This document shows positions 57,308-64,000 of a stretch of 64,000 bases of DNA, one piece after another. How positions within the stretch are numbered: the stretch's first letter is position 1; the number at the start of each line of letters is the position of its first letter. Source of the DNA: Oceanobacillus sojae (GTDB lineage Bacteria; Bacillota; Bacilli; Bacillales; Amphibacillaceae); NCBI RefSeq assembly GCF_007991515.1, contig NZ_BJYM01000007.1:124001-188000 (forward strand), in the 5' to 3' direction. The position numbers and the translations under genes were made by a program. Under the pieces are notes generated by a model. It had not been told where the DNA came from and did no database searches. It worked only from the letters and a program-made list of their open reading frames with translations.

Positions 57308-58154
57308 AGTAGATCAGTTAAGTAAAAACTATGGAGAAAATAATGCTTTGGATCAGGTTTCTCTTACTTTAGAGGGGAATAAAATTTATGGTTTGTTAGG
57401 GAGAAATGGAGCGGGTAAGACGACATTTATGGATATTCTAAGCGGACAGATTTTAGCATCTGCAGGCAGTATTTCTATCGATGGAGAGAACCCTTTTGAT
57501 AATCAACGTTTAACAGAATCCATTTGTTTGATTAAAGAAGCGAATAATTTCAGTCCAGAGCTAAAGATAAAACAAGTATTGAAAATCTATTCTTACTTTT
57601 ATCCAAATTGGAATCAAGAAATGGCAGAAGAATTATTAGAGATTTTTAATTTAAAGCAATCAGCCAAAATAAAGACATTATCCAAAGGAATGGAGTCTGC
57701 ATTAGGTATTACAGCAGGATTAGCGAGCAGAGCGCCAATTACTGTATTTGATGAACCTTATATCGGCATGGATGCTCCATCTCGTAAAAAGTTCTATGAA
57801 ATATTATTGGAGGACTATCAGGAAAATCCGCGGACGATTATCTTTTCGACACATTTAATTGATGAGGTCAGCTTAATGTTTGAGGAAGTCATTATCTTAA
57901 GGGAAGGCTCCGTTATTTTACAGGAAAGCGCAGAAGACCTACGGGCGAAAACAATCGCAATTTCTGGACCAAAGGATCAGGTAGATGCCTTTTTAGCAGA
58001 TAAAGAAATTATTCAGCGTAATGACTTAGCCGGCAGCTCTATGGCTTATGCTTTTGGCAGCAGGAAAGAGGCGTTAGATGCAGGTCTGGAAGTAGAAGGC
58101 GTACCAGTTCAAGAGTTAATGATTCATTTGACGGAGAAAAAGAAAGGAGCATAA
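57297..58154 (+). CDS. ABC transporter ATP-binding protein (YtrB-like)
   Basis: A 285-residue ATPase. Walker A is GLLGRNGAGKTTF, the signature region is LSKGMESALGIT (LSxGx), Walker B is ITVFDEPYIGMD and the switch histidine is in IIFSTHLIDE. A C-terminal extension of about 70 residues is typical of YtrB/BcrA-type exporters. ATG 57297 has GGGAGGATG at a normal distance; the ATG at 57288 is too near. It works with the adjacent membrane protein. Confidence 0.92.
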   Translation: MEIKVDQLSKNYGENNALDQVSLTLEGNKIYGLLGRNGAGKTTFMDILSGQILASAGSISIDGENPFDNQRLTESICLIKEANNFSPELKIKQVLKIYSYFYPNWNQEMAEELLEIFNLKQSAKIKTLSKGMESALGITAGLASRAPITVFDEPYIGMDAPSRKKFYEILLEDYQENPRTIIFSTHLIDEVSLMFEEVIILREGSVILQESAEDLRAKTIAISGPKDQVDAFLADKEIIQRNDLAGSSMAYAFGSRKEALDAGLEVEGVPVQELMIHLTEKKKGA

Positions 58155-58157
58155 TCC

Positions 58158-58862
58158 ATGAACAATCAAATAAAAGGTATGTTTTACGCTTATTCAACGG
58201 AAGTAATTCGTACAGCCAAAATCTTTTTTGCTATTTTTATAGGGTGTATTATCGCATCAGCTATTATCTGTTATTTATTACTTGGAGCTGTCGACGATTT
58301 TAAAATGTATTTCGCTATCCCGTTCGGAACTTACTTTAATGTAGGTGTTGTTGGGGTTCTGTTAGTAAAAGGCAGCGTTCCATTCGGATTAAAGATGGGG
58401 GCGACCCGTAAGAATATGTATCTTATGCATTTATATTTTATGGCAGTTTACTCTTTTATTATGGCATTTTTAGGAAGCACCCTTCAACAGATAACAGAGT
58501 GGATATTTAACATTGTCGGGGTTACAAACTATATTTATGTTCATCCAGCGATGCTTTTAACAGATAACTGGGTGATGAGGATCGTAGTAGATACATTTGT
58601 GATGTTTTTTATTATGGCACTATTATATTTAATTGGATTAATTTTTTATCGTACCGGTCTGGCAGGGGCAGGAAGCTTATTAGGAGTCCTGCTGGTTGTT
58701 ATACTATATGGTGTTTTTGAGGGCTGGATGATTCAAGCGGCTGTTGATCTATTCTCCAATGTAACGCTTATGACCTTTGTAATGCTATTTTTAATCGGTA
58801 TTGTGCTTTATCTGATAGGTTTCCCATTTATAAGGAAAATCACTATAGTGAATAGGCGTTAA
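58158..58862 (+). CDS. ABC transporter membrane protein
   Basis: A 234-residue protein with six hydrophobic segments and no close named family that I can identify. Its place three bases after the ATPase and under a YtrA-type regulator identifies it as the permease of an exporter responding to membrane-active compounds or cell-wall stress (inference). It ends with a basic tail (RKITIVNRR). GAAAGGAG precedes ATG 58158. Confidence 0.8.
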   Translation: MNNQIKGMFYAYSTEVIRTAKIFFAIFIGCIIASAIICYLLLGAVDDFKMYFAIPFGTYFNVGVVGVLLVKGSVPFGLKMGATRKNMYLMHLYFMAVYSFIMAFLGSTLQQITEWIFNIVGVTNYIYVHPAMLLTDNWVMRIVVDTFVMFFIMALLYLIGLIFYRTGLAGAGSLLGVLLVVILYGVFEGWMIQAAVDLFSNVTLMTFVMLFLIGIVLYLIGFPFIRKITIVNRR

Positions 58863-58869
58863 GGAAGCT

Positions 58870-58917
58870 GGAGCTGTCATCAAATGCACATTAAACATTT
58901 GATGACAGCTCCTTTTT
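58870..58917. terminator. Terminator of the GntR-ABC operon
   Basis: GGAGCTGTCATCAAATG pairs perfectly with CATTTGATGACAGCTCC around a nine-base loop, followed by five T. Confidence 0.95.
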
Positions 58918-58953
58918 AAAAGTTTTATATTATACTGTTAAAGAGAAAAATAT

Positions 58954-59112
58954 TTATTGTTTTAAATTAGGGTTCTCAGATTTTGCTTCATTAACCCTAG
59001 GTCTCCGGAAGCCGCCGGCAATATCTGCCTGCTTAAATTCTTTAGAGTAATGGACCTCTTGAGCATCAGCAACGTCCCTCTTTTTTGCTGGCTGATATTG
59101 TGTATTTCTCAT
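58954..59112 (-). CDS. YfhE-like small protein
   Basis: A 52-residue reading frame with a good ribosome site (AAGGGATGA, nine bases before ATG 59112). It encodes a charged peptide containing AQEVHYSKEFKQADIAGGF, close to the pattern of the Bacillus YfhE family (Q-E-V-L-Y-x-x-E-F-K-x-A-D-x-A-G-G). YfhE-type proteins are small, without known function, and often sigma-B or sporulation associated. Codon use is normal throughout. It is divergent from the yqeB-like gene. Confidence 0.75.
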   Translation of the reverse strand: MRNTQYQPAKKRDVADAQEVHYSKEFKQADIAGGFRRPRVNEAKSENPNLKQ

Positions 59113-59339
59113 GAGTAATCATCCCTTCCAATAATGTTTTTCTACTAAATATTTTCCCTGTTTAAACGAATTAAAACATAAAACATAACCATTATCCGGT
59201 TGAAATTTTATCAGCTTTTTATTATCTTCCCAAATACCGTTTGTTTCACCTTTACTGGAATAAATTAATTGATTGTGTTAAAATTTGATTAAACAATCAA
59301 AAATTACTTATAATAAATACGCAGAGGAGATTCTAAAAT

Positions 59340-60017
59340 ATGCAAAATGAAACCGTACTTGGTTTATCAAAGCTTGATAAAGCAATCATTATTATTGGTG
59401 GTCCGCTTCTAGGAGCAATTATTGGCTGGTTTATTCAAATTATCTCAAGCTGGCTGATTAAGATTCCTTTTGTTCCTTTTGGTCTGTTCTTTGAATGGAT
59501 TGTATCCTGGAATAGTTTCTGGGTATCTATTATTGGGGTAATTGCCGGTTTGATTGCGGGAATTCTTTTTGCGCTGTATGCCTTTAGTGAATCATTAAAA
59601 ATGACGATTACGGATCAAGAAGTTACAATGAAAAGGTATGATAAAGAAGTACAATTGCAAAAAAGTGAAATTTCGGCAATTTATATGGATAGAAAAGATA
59701 TTGTCGTTTTAGGTCAAAAAGGTGAAGAACTGTATCGTGCACAAACGGATGTAAAGCTGCTGAAAATAGAAGCTGCTTTGCTTGAACACCGGTTTCCTTG
59801 GAAGACTCAGGATCCTTATCAATCTGATTATCAGCGCTGGGTACCGGAGCATCCTGATTTTCCGGCTTCTGTAAACAGTTTGCTTGCAGCAAGAGAAAAG
59901 GCGCTGAAGGAAGACGATGAAAAAGAAGCAGCTATATTGCGGAACGATTTAGCAGATAAAGGAGCAGCTATTCGCGATGAGGACAAACGGCAGTATGTCC
60001 GGATGATAAGAGGGTGA
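59340..60017 (+). CDS. YqeB-like membrane protein
   Basis: A 225-residue protein. Two N-terminal membrane helices (about 15-37 and 62-84) are followed by a cytoplasmic domain with MTITDQEVTMKRYDKEVQLQ and a C-terminal region (YQRWVPEHPDFPASVNSLLAAREKAL) that matches my memory of B. subtilis YqeB. Function unknown. GAGGAGATT precedes ATG 59340. The tetR gene follows after six bases, so they form an operon. Confidence 0.75.
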   Translation: MQNETVLGLSKLDKAIIIIGGPLLGAIIGWFIQIISSWLIKIPFVPFGLFFEWIVSWNSFWVSIIGVIAGLIAGILFALYAFSESLKMTITDQEVTMKRYDKEVQLQKSEISAIYMDRKDIVVLGQKGEELYRAQTDVKLLKIEAALLEHRFPWKTQDPYQSDYQRWVPEHPDFPASVNSLLAAREKALKEDDEKEAAILRNDLADKGAAIRDEDKRQYVRMIRG

Positions 60018-60023
60018 TATAAA

Positions 60024-60620
60024 ATGGCGAAAGAAAAAACATTTATCTCGGAAGCAAGGAGAGAACAGATTTTAAAAGCAACTATTGATGTGTTGAATGA
60101 TATTGGCTATGTAAAATTGAGTCTTGCTAAAATAGCAAAACACGCAAAAATTAGCACGGGATTAATTTCTTATCATTTTGCAGATAAAGAAGAGCTGATT
60201 CAGCATACATTAAGCTACTTAATCGGTGCACAGCTTGAATTTATTGAGGACCGTGTAAAGAGAGAGGCAGATATTTATCAACAGCTGCTGGCTTATATAA
60301 AAGCAACACTCACCTATCAATATGAACATGTTGAAAATAATGTTGCACTGATTGAAATCATTTTTAATGCCCGGACAGAGGATAATATTCCCTACTATAA
60401 ATTAAACGAAGAAGAAGAGGATCCGCTTTACCTGCGTTTAGAAAATATTTTGGCAGAGGGGCAGCGGAAAAAAATATTCTCTTCTGATTTTCAGCCAAAA
60501 GCAACAGCTATACTTATCAATGGTGCTGCGAGTGAGAGCATGCTCCTGCAAAGTGAAAGTTTTGATTTAGAAAATTATCAGCAGGAGTTAATTAAAATGG
60601 TTACGAAAATAGTTAAATAA
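60024..60620 (+). CDS. TetR/AcrR family transcriptional regulator
   Basis: A 198-residue regulator with an N-terminal helix-turn-helix (ILKATIDVLNDIGYVKLSLA, KHAKISTGLISYHFADKEEL) and a C-terminal ligand/dimer domain. It is cotranscribed with the yqeB-like gene and probably represses its own operon. Effector unknown. Confidence 0.92.
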   Translation: MAKEKTFISEARREQILKATIDVLNDIGYVKLSLAKIAKHAKISTGLISYHFADKEELIQHTLSYLIGAQLEFIEDRVKREADIYQQLLAYIKATLTYQYEHVENNVALIEIIFNARTEDNIPYYKLNEEEEDPLYLRLENILAEGQRKKIFSSDFQPKATAILINGAASESMLLQSESFDLENYQQELIKMVTKIVK

Positions 60621-60706
60621 ATGTTGTGTGATAAAGGGAAATTCCTCAAATGATATGTAATCTTTTTTATATTATCATTTTAAAATAAGGCCCGTCATCA
60701 AAATTG

Positions 60707-60757
60707 AAAGAACCTATGTCTGCTGAAGTGGAATAATTAACAAAGATAGGTTCTTTT
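60707..60757. terminator. Hairpin between tetR and the nuclease remnant
   Basis: AAAGAACCTAT (60707-60717) pairs perfectly with ATAGGTTCTTT (60746-60756) around a 28-base loop; short T runs on both sides. Confidence 0.6.
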
Positions 60758-60770
60758 ACAGTTATTTTAA

Positions 60771-61109
60771 TTAATTTTCGAGTGATTTTCGAAGTTCAGT
60801 CACTTCCTTAACCCCGAGACTTGTTAATTCAGATATCTCTTTATCCGAATACTTTCTTCCTTTTCTTGAATTGATAACAAACTGAAAAAGCTCAACGTAC
60901 TAGTTATCTGCCTCTTTAGCAAAATCAATTTCTGGGTACAGGTCCGGTGTGAAAAATTGTATGAATTCTTGAAATAGTTCTTCGATTAAGTTTTTCCACA
61001 GCCTATCATAATCTGTGTTGCTCGTATGGTAACTGTTTATATTTTCTTTTACTGTTGTTAGCATTATTTTACTACATCCCCAAGTAATAATAAATTTGAT
61101 TCTAATCAT
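60771..61109 (-). pseudogene. Remnant of an Rpn-type nuclease/putative transposase
   Basis: On the minus strand a frame from 61109 contains TDYDRLWKNLIEELFQEF and FFTPDLYPEIDFAKEAD, the N-terminal hallmark of Rpn-family (PD-(D/E)xK) recombination-promoting nucleases. It meets TAG at 60900, after which the same frame continues YVELFQFVINSRKGRKY to a TAA at 60771, resembling the far C-terminus of the same family. The whole catalytic middle (about 150 residues or more) is missing. The remnant is inactive. Confidence 0.65.
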
Positions 61110-61333
61110 ATAGACTTAGGGTGGAGAAGCAAAATGGTAAAATAGGGTTTCTTTCGTGAAAAATGGCTGTATAAATTGATTTTCCGCTGGTAAATTTCCT
61201 TTTTCTAAATACAAAATAGCATTCATATTAGGTTTTTAAACATTTTTTAGATAGTAAAAAAGAGCATTCTCTTTTATGCCAAAGGTAGTATCATGGAGTA
61301 AACTATTTTAAATTTTTTCCTGAGATAGAAAGC

Positions 61334-61379
61334 AAAAACCTCAAATTCGTTCATTTTTAGTGAATTCGAGGTTTTTTTA
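61334..61379. terminator. Terminator of the hemolysin III gene
   Basis: AAAAACCTC-AATTC pairs with GAATT-GAGGTTTTT with an extended lower stem; A and T runs on either side allow use on both strands, mainly for the minus-strand gene. Confidence 0.85.
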
Positions 61380-61392
61380 GATATACTTAGAT

Positions 61393-62052
61393 TTAAATAA
61401 CATACAGATAAACACATAAGAAGTGAAAAATACTTCCGAGCAGAATGAAAATATGAAATATCTCATGGAAGCCAAAATAACGGGAACGCAGGAATTCTGG
61501 TTTTAACCAGTAAATAATTGCCCCCACGGTATAGAATATTCCCCCAACAATCAGGTAGGTTAATCCGCCATTCCCAATTATTGGTGCGAGCGAGCCGCTA
61601 TAAAATATGGCAACCCATCCCATTAAGACGTATAGGAGGGTAGATAGCCACCGTGGCGAATGGAACCAGATTAATTTAAATAAGACGCCCAGCAGAGCTA
61701 AACCGCTAATCACCCAAAATAATACCCAGCCGATTGTTCCATGTAAGGCGATAAGACAGAGCGGGACATATGTACCAGCAATGAGCACATATATCATGGA
61801 GTGATCCAATCTTCTAAAAAAGGCAATTGTTTTTGGCCCGGCAATAACAGAATGATAAACAGTTGAAGCAGTATATAACAAAATTAAACTAATACCAAAT
61901 GCAGCGACAGCACCGACATCTAAAGGTGTACCTACCCGTGCTGCTTTTACAACAAGTAGTATTAGTCCAATGATTGATAAGATAATCCCGATAAAATGGG
62001 TAAAGGCATTCATCGGTTCCCTAATAAATTTATTCAAATAAAACATCTCCAA
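61393..62052 (-). CDS. Hemolysin III family protein (YqfA/TrhA type, PAQR)
   Basis: A 219-residue protein with seven membrane helices. PAQR/hemolysin III landmarks are EPMNAFTHFIG, LYTASTVYHS, RRLDHSMIYVLIAGTYVP and the C-terminal FGFHEIFHIFILLGSIFHF, whose histidines bind metal. In bacteria such proteins influence membrane fluidity and lipid homeostasis; haemolysis is not implied. The gene is transcribed alone, divergent from the DUF1836 gene. Confidence 0.92.
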   Translation of the reverse strand: MEMFYLNKFIREPMNAFTHFIGIILSIIGLILLVVKAARVGTPLDVGAVAAFGISLILLYTASTVYHSVIAGPKTIAFFRRLDHSMIYVLIAGTYVPLCLIALHGTIGWVLFWVISGLALLGVLFKLIWFHSPRWLSTLLYVLMGWVAIFYSGSLAPIIGNGGLTYLIVGGIFYTVGAIIYWLKPEFLRSRYFGFHEIFHIFILLGSIFHFLCVYLYVI

Positions 62053-62229
62053 TCACATATGTAGTTTCAAATACTATGTAATAAATATATACCTATTTCA
62101 TCAAGTAGTCAACATTTGATTTTTGAATAGAGTTCCCTATAATAAAATGTAGAAACACTAAAATAAATACATGAATTGATTAATATACAGTAAAAAAAGA
62201 CAGGAAAACCGAAGAAGGAAGGACAGCTT

Positions 62230-62808
62230 ATGAATATAAAAAAGGAATTAGAAGGACTTCATTTGGAAAACCAGTTAAATTCAAAGGAAATACCTGATTT
62301 AGATTTATATATGGATCAGGTCATTCAGCTTTTTGAAAGCAAATTTTCTTCTGCAAAGCGCTACGAGGAGGATAAAGTATTAACAAAAACGATGATTAAT
62401 AATTATGCAAAGGCTAAATTATTCTTTCCCATAAAAAATAAAAAGTATTCGAAAGAGCATCTGCTGCTGATCAGTATGATTTATCAAATGAAAAGTGTTT
62501 TATCTATTAAAGATATCGGGAAAACATTTGAAGAGGTAAATCAAAGAATGCAGCATGACGATTTTGATCTGGAGGGCTTTTATAATAATTATGTTTATTT
62601 AATGGATAGAAATGTTGCTCATTTTAAAGAGTATATAGCAGAACAGGAAGAAATATTTGAAACAGAATTAGATAAAGATATAGTGAACGATGATTACTTA
62701 CAGCAGCTTTTGCTGATCACAAGTTTGACCGGAATGAGTAATTTTTACCGCCGTGCAGCTGAGAAGCTGGTAGATCAATTAGAGCAGAAAGGTGAGGAAG
62801 AACAATGA
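62230..62808 (+). CDS. DUF1836 domain protein
   Basis: A 192-residue cytoplasmic protein. The segment VLTKTMINNYAKAKLFFPIKNKKYSKEHLLL is the DUF1836 core, resembling a MerR-like winged helix that may bind DNA. The C-terminal half is helical. Function unknown. GAAGGAAGGACAGC precedes ATG 62230, and it overlaps the next gene by four bases. Confidence 0.85.
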   Translation: MNIKKELEGLHLENQLNSKEIPDLDLYMDQVIQLFESKFSSAKRYEEDKVLTKTMINNYAKAKLFFPIKNKKYSKEHLLLISMIYQMKSVLSIKDIGKTFEEVNQRMQHDDFDLEGFYNNYVYLMDRNVAHFKEYIAEQEEIFETELDKDIVNDDYLQQLLLITSLTGMSNFYRRAAEKLVDQLEQKGEEEQ

Positions 62809-63731
62809 AACTGAGTATTTTAGATCAATCTCCTCTATTTGCAGATGCTGATGGAAAGCAGGCTTTGGAAGAAAGTATTGAATTGGCTGTCCTGGCCGAC
62901 AATTTGGGATATGAACGGTATTGGATTGCGGAGCATCACGATACACCTGTGTTAGCAAGCCCTGCTCCGGATATTTTATTAGGAATTATCGGAAGCAGAA
63001 CAGAGCGGATTCGAATCGGTTCAGGAGCTGTACTCTTACCGAATTATCGTCCATATAATATTGCAGAACGCTACCGGATGCTGGCTGCACTGTATCCAAG
63101 CAGGGTAGATTTAGGATTGGGACGGGCTCCAGGCGGGTCAGCAGAAGCATCTATTGCCCTGGCAGGCAACTTTTTAGAGAAGGTTAAAGCAATGCCTGAT
63201 TATATTGATGAGCTGCTTCATTTCCTGCAAGAGGATTTTGCGCCAGAGCATCTTTATTCAAGGGTGACAGCTACACCTGTACCAGAAGTTCAGCCGCAGC
63301 CCTGGCTCTTAGGTACCAGCCAGAGAAGTGCTCAGCTTGCTGTCACTAAAAAACTCCCATACGTATTTGGCCATTTTATGGGAGCGGATAATGGCCCGGA
63401 AATTGTTGCCGGCTATCTGAGACAAGCAGAGAAACCATCTGCTATTGTTGCTGTATCCGTTCTTTGTGCAGAAACGGAAAAGGAGGCAATAGAGTTAGCA
63501 GAAGAAACAAGACGCAGAAGAGAAGAGCAAGCTTCGTCCCCGCAGATAGACCAGGATGAGCAGGCAAAATTTGCTGATAAACAGATTATCGGCGATATAA
63601 CACTTGTTCAGGAAAAACTGGCTGCGCTGCAGAAGGATTATCAATGCGATGAAATAATGGTGCTTACAATGGCGCCGAGCTATGAAGCGAGAAAAAACTC
63701 TTATAAGAAACTGGCATCTATCATGAATTAA
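62805..63731 (+). CDS. LLM class flavin-dependent oxidoreductase
   Basis: A 308-residue bacterial-luciferase-like monooxygenase of the single-subunit type (YvbT/YceB group). Landmarks are LAVLADNLGYERYWIAEHHD, RIRIGSGAVLLPNYRPYNIAE, RVDLGLGRAPGG and QPWLLGTSQRSAQLA. It uses FMN or F420-like flavin from a reductase to oxidise an unknown substrate. It is translationally coupled to the DUF1836 gene by ATGA overlap. Confidence 0.9.
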   Translation: MKLSILDQSPLFADADGKQALEESIELAVLADNLGYERYWIAEHHDTPVLASPAPDILLGIIGSRTERIRIGSGAVLLPNYRPYNIAERYRMLAALYPSRVDLGLGRAPGGSAEASIALAGNFLEKVKAMPDYIDELLHFLQEDFAPEHLYSRVTATPVPEVQPQPWLLGTSQRSAQLAVTKKLPYVFGHFMGADNGPEIVAGYLRQAEKPSAIVAVSVLCAETEKEAIELAEETRRRREEQASSPQIDQDEQAKFADKQIIGDITLVQEKLAALQKDYQCDEIMVLTMAPSYEARKNSYKKLASIMN

Positions 63732-63867
63732 ACCATTTCTTAACAAGGATGTTTACAAGCTATCCCTAAAAAACTTAACACTTGTATTTAAAATGAAATA
63801 AAAATCATAGCCAGCCACATGATAGAATATATTTTAATGAAGAAGACAAGCTTATATGGAGGATATT

Positions 63868-64000
63868 ATGGGACAGTGGGTTACATCCATTATGGAGCAA
63901 TTTGGCTATTTAGGAATTTTCCTGATGATGACTTTAGAGAATTTATTTCCGCCGATACCATCTGAAATTATCCTTCCTTTTGGAGGGTTCATGACAACCT
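63868..64000 (+). CDS. DedA family membrane protein, 5' part
   Basis: The first 44 codons of a gene cut by the window edge. GGAGG precedes ATG 63868. The visible sequence GQWVTSIMEQFGYLGIFLMM and LENLFPPIPSEIILPFGGF is the conserved start of DedA proteins, now known as lipid scramblases or flippases that recycle undecaprenyl phosphate or phospholipids. Confidence 0.88.
   Translation, partial: MGQWVTSIMEQFGYLGIFLMMTLENLFPPIPSEIILPFGGFMTT

Overview
The window is low-GC DNA with strong AGGAGG ribosome sites, frequent TTG and GTG starts and many hairpin-plus-T terminators. Together with the gpmI-eno and secG-est-rnr-smpB-ssrA gene orders, this points to a Bacillaceae chromosome, most likely Oceanobacillus, Virgibacillus or a relative (genus is an inference). 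No tRNA, rRNA or CRISPR array was seen. Both ends cut genes: gpmI on the left and a dedA-like gene on the right.

Layout. 0-2.7 kb: end of the glycolytic operon (gpmI, eno), with a structured intergenic element between the two genes. 3-19.2 kb: a carbohydrate uptake and catabolism island. It has a YesL-like membrane protein, a membrane-bound AraC-type regulator, three paralogous solute-binding lipoproteins around one pair of LplB/YtcP-type permeases, three Gfo/Idh/MocA oxidoreductases, and two xylose-isomerase-like TIM barrels, one of which has an in-frame stop. One perfect and two near-perfect CcpA (cre) sites lie at its transcription units, and no ATPase or intact glycoside hydrolase is present. 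19.2-26.4 kb: two frameshifted hypothetical genes, a methyltransferase, a GNAT protein, ptsI without an adjacent ptsH, an alpha/beta hydrolase and a decayed IS200/IS605 element. 26.4-31.2 kb: the RNA quality-control and secretion block secG-est-rnr-smpB-ssrA. 31.2-35 kb: small accessory genes, one frameshifted.

35.2-41.6 kb: an NADH nitrite reductase operon (nirB, nirD, three siroheme genes, nirC) with two perfect FNR-type boxes upstream. 41.7-45 kb: DinB protein, divergent LysR and MFS genes, and a hypothetical gene. 45.3-52.1 kb: a tightly coupled seven-gene operon that would make dTDP-4-acetamido-4,6-dideoxygalactose (rfbA, rfbB, rffA-like, rffC-like). It also supplies a polyprenyl-phosphate glycosyltransferase, a small SMR-type membrane protein and a large multi-membrane protein. 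I read this as a surface-polymer glycosylation system using an Enterobacteriaceae-type sugar, and it is the most interesting feature here.

52.4-64 kb: a secreted coiled-coil/3D cell-wall protein, copC-copD, an M42 peptidase, a GntR-ABC operon with an operator palindrome, a 52-codon yfhE-like gene, a yqeB-like and tetR pair, a nuclease/transposase remnant, hemolysin III, DUF1836, a luciferase-like oxidoreductase and the start of dedA. At least six loci carry stops, frameshifts or truncations, all in accessory genes.
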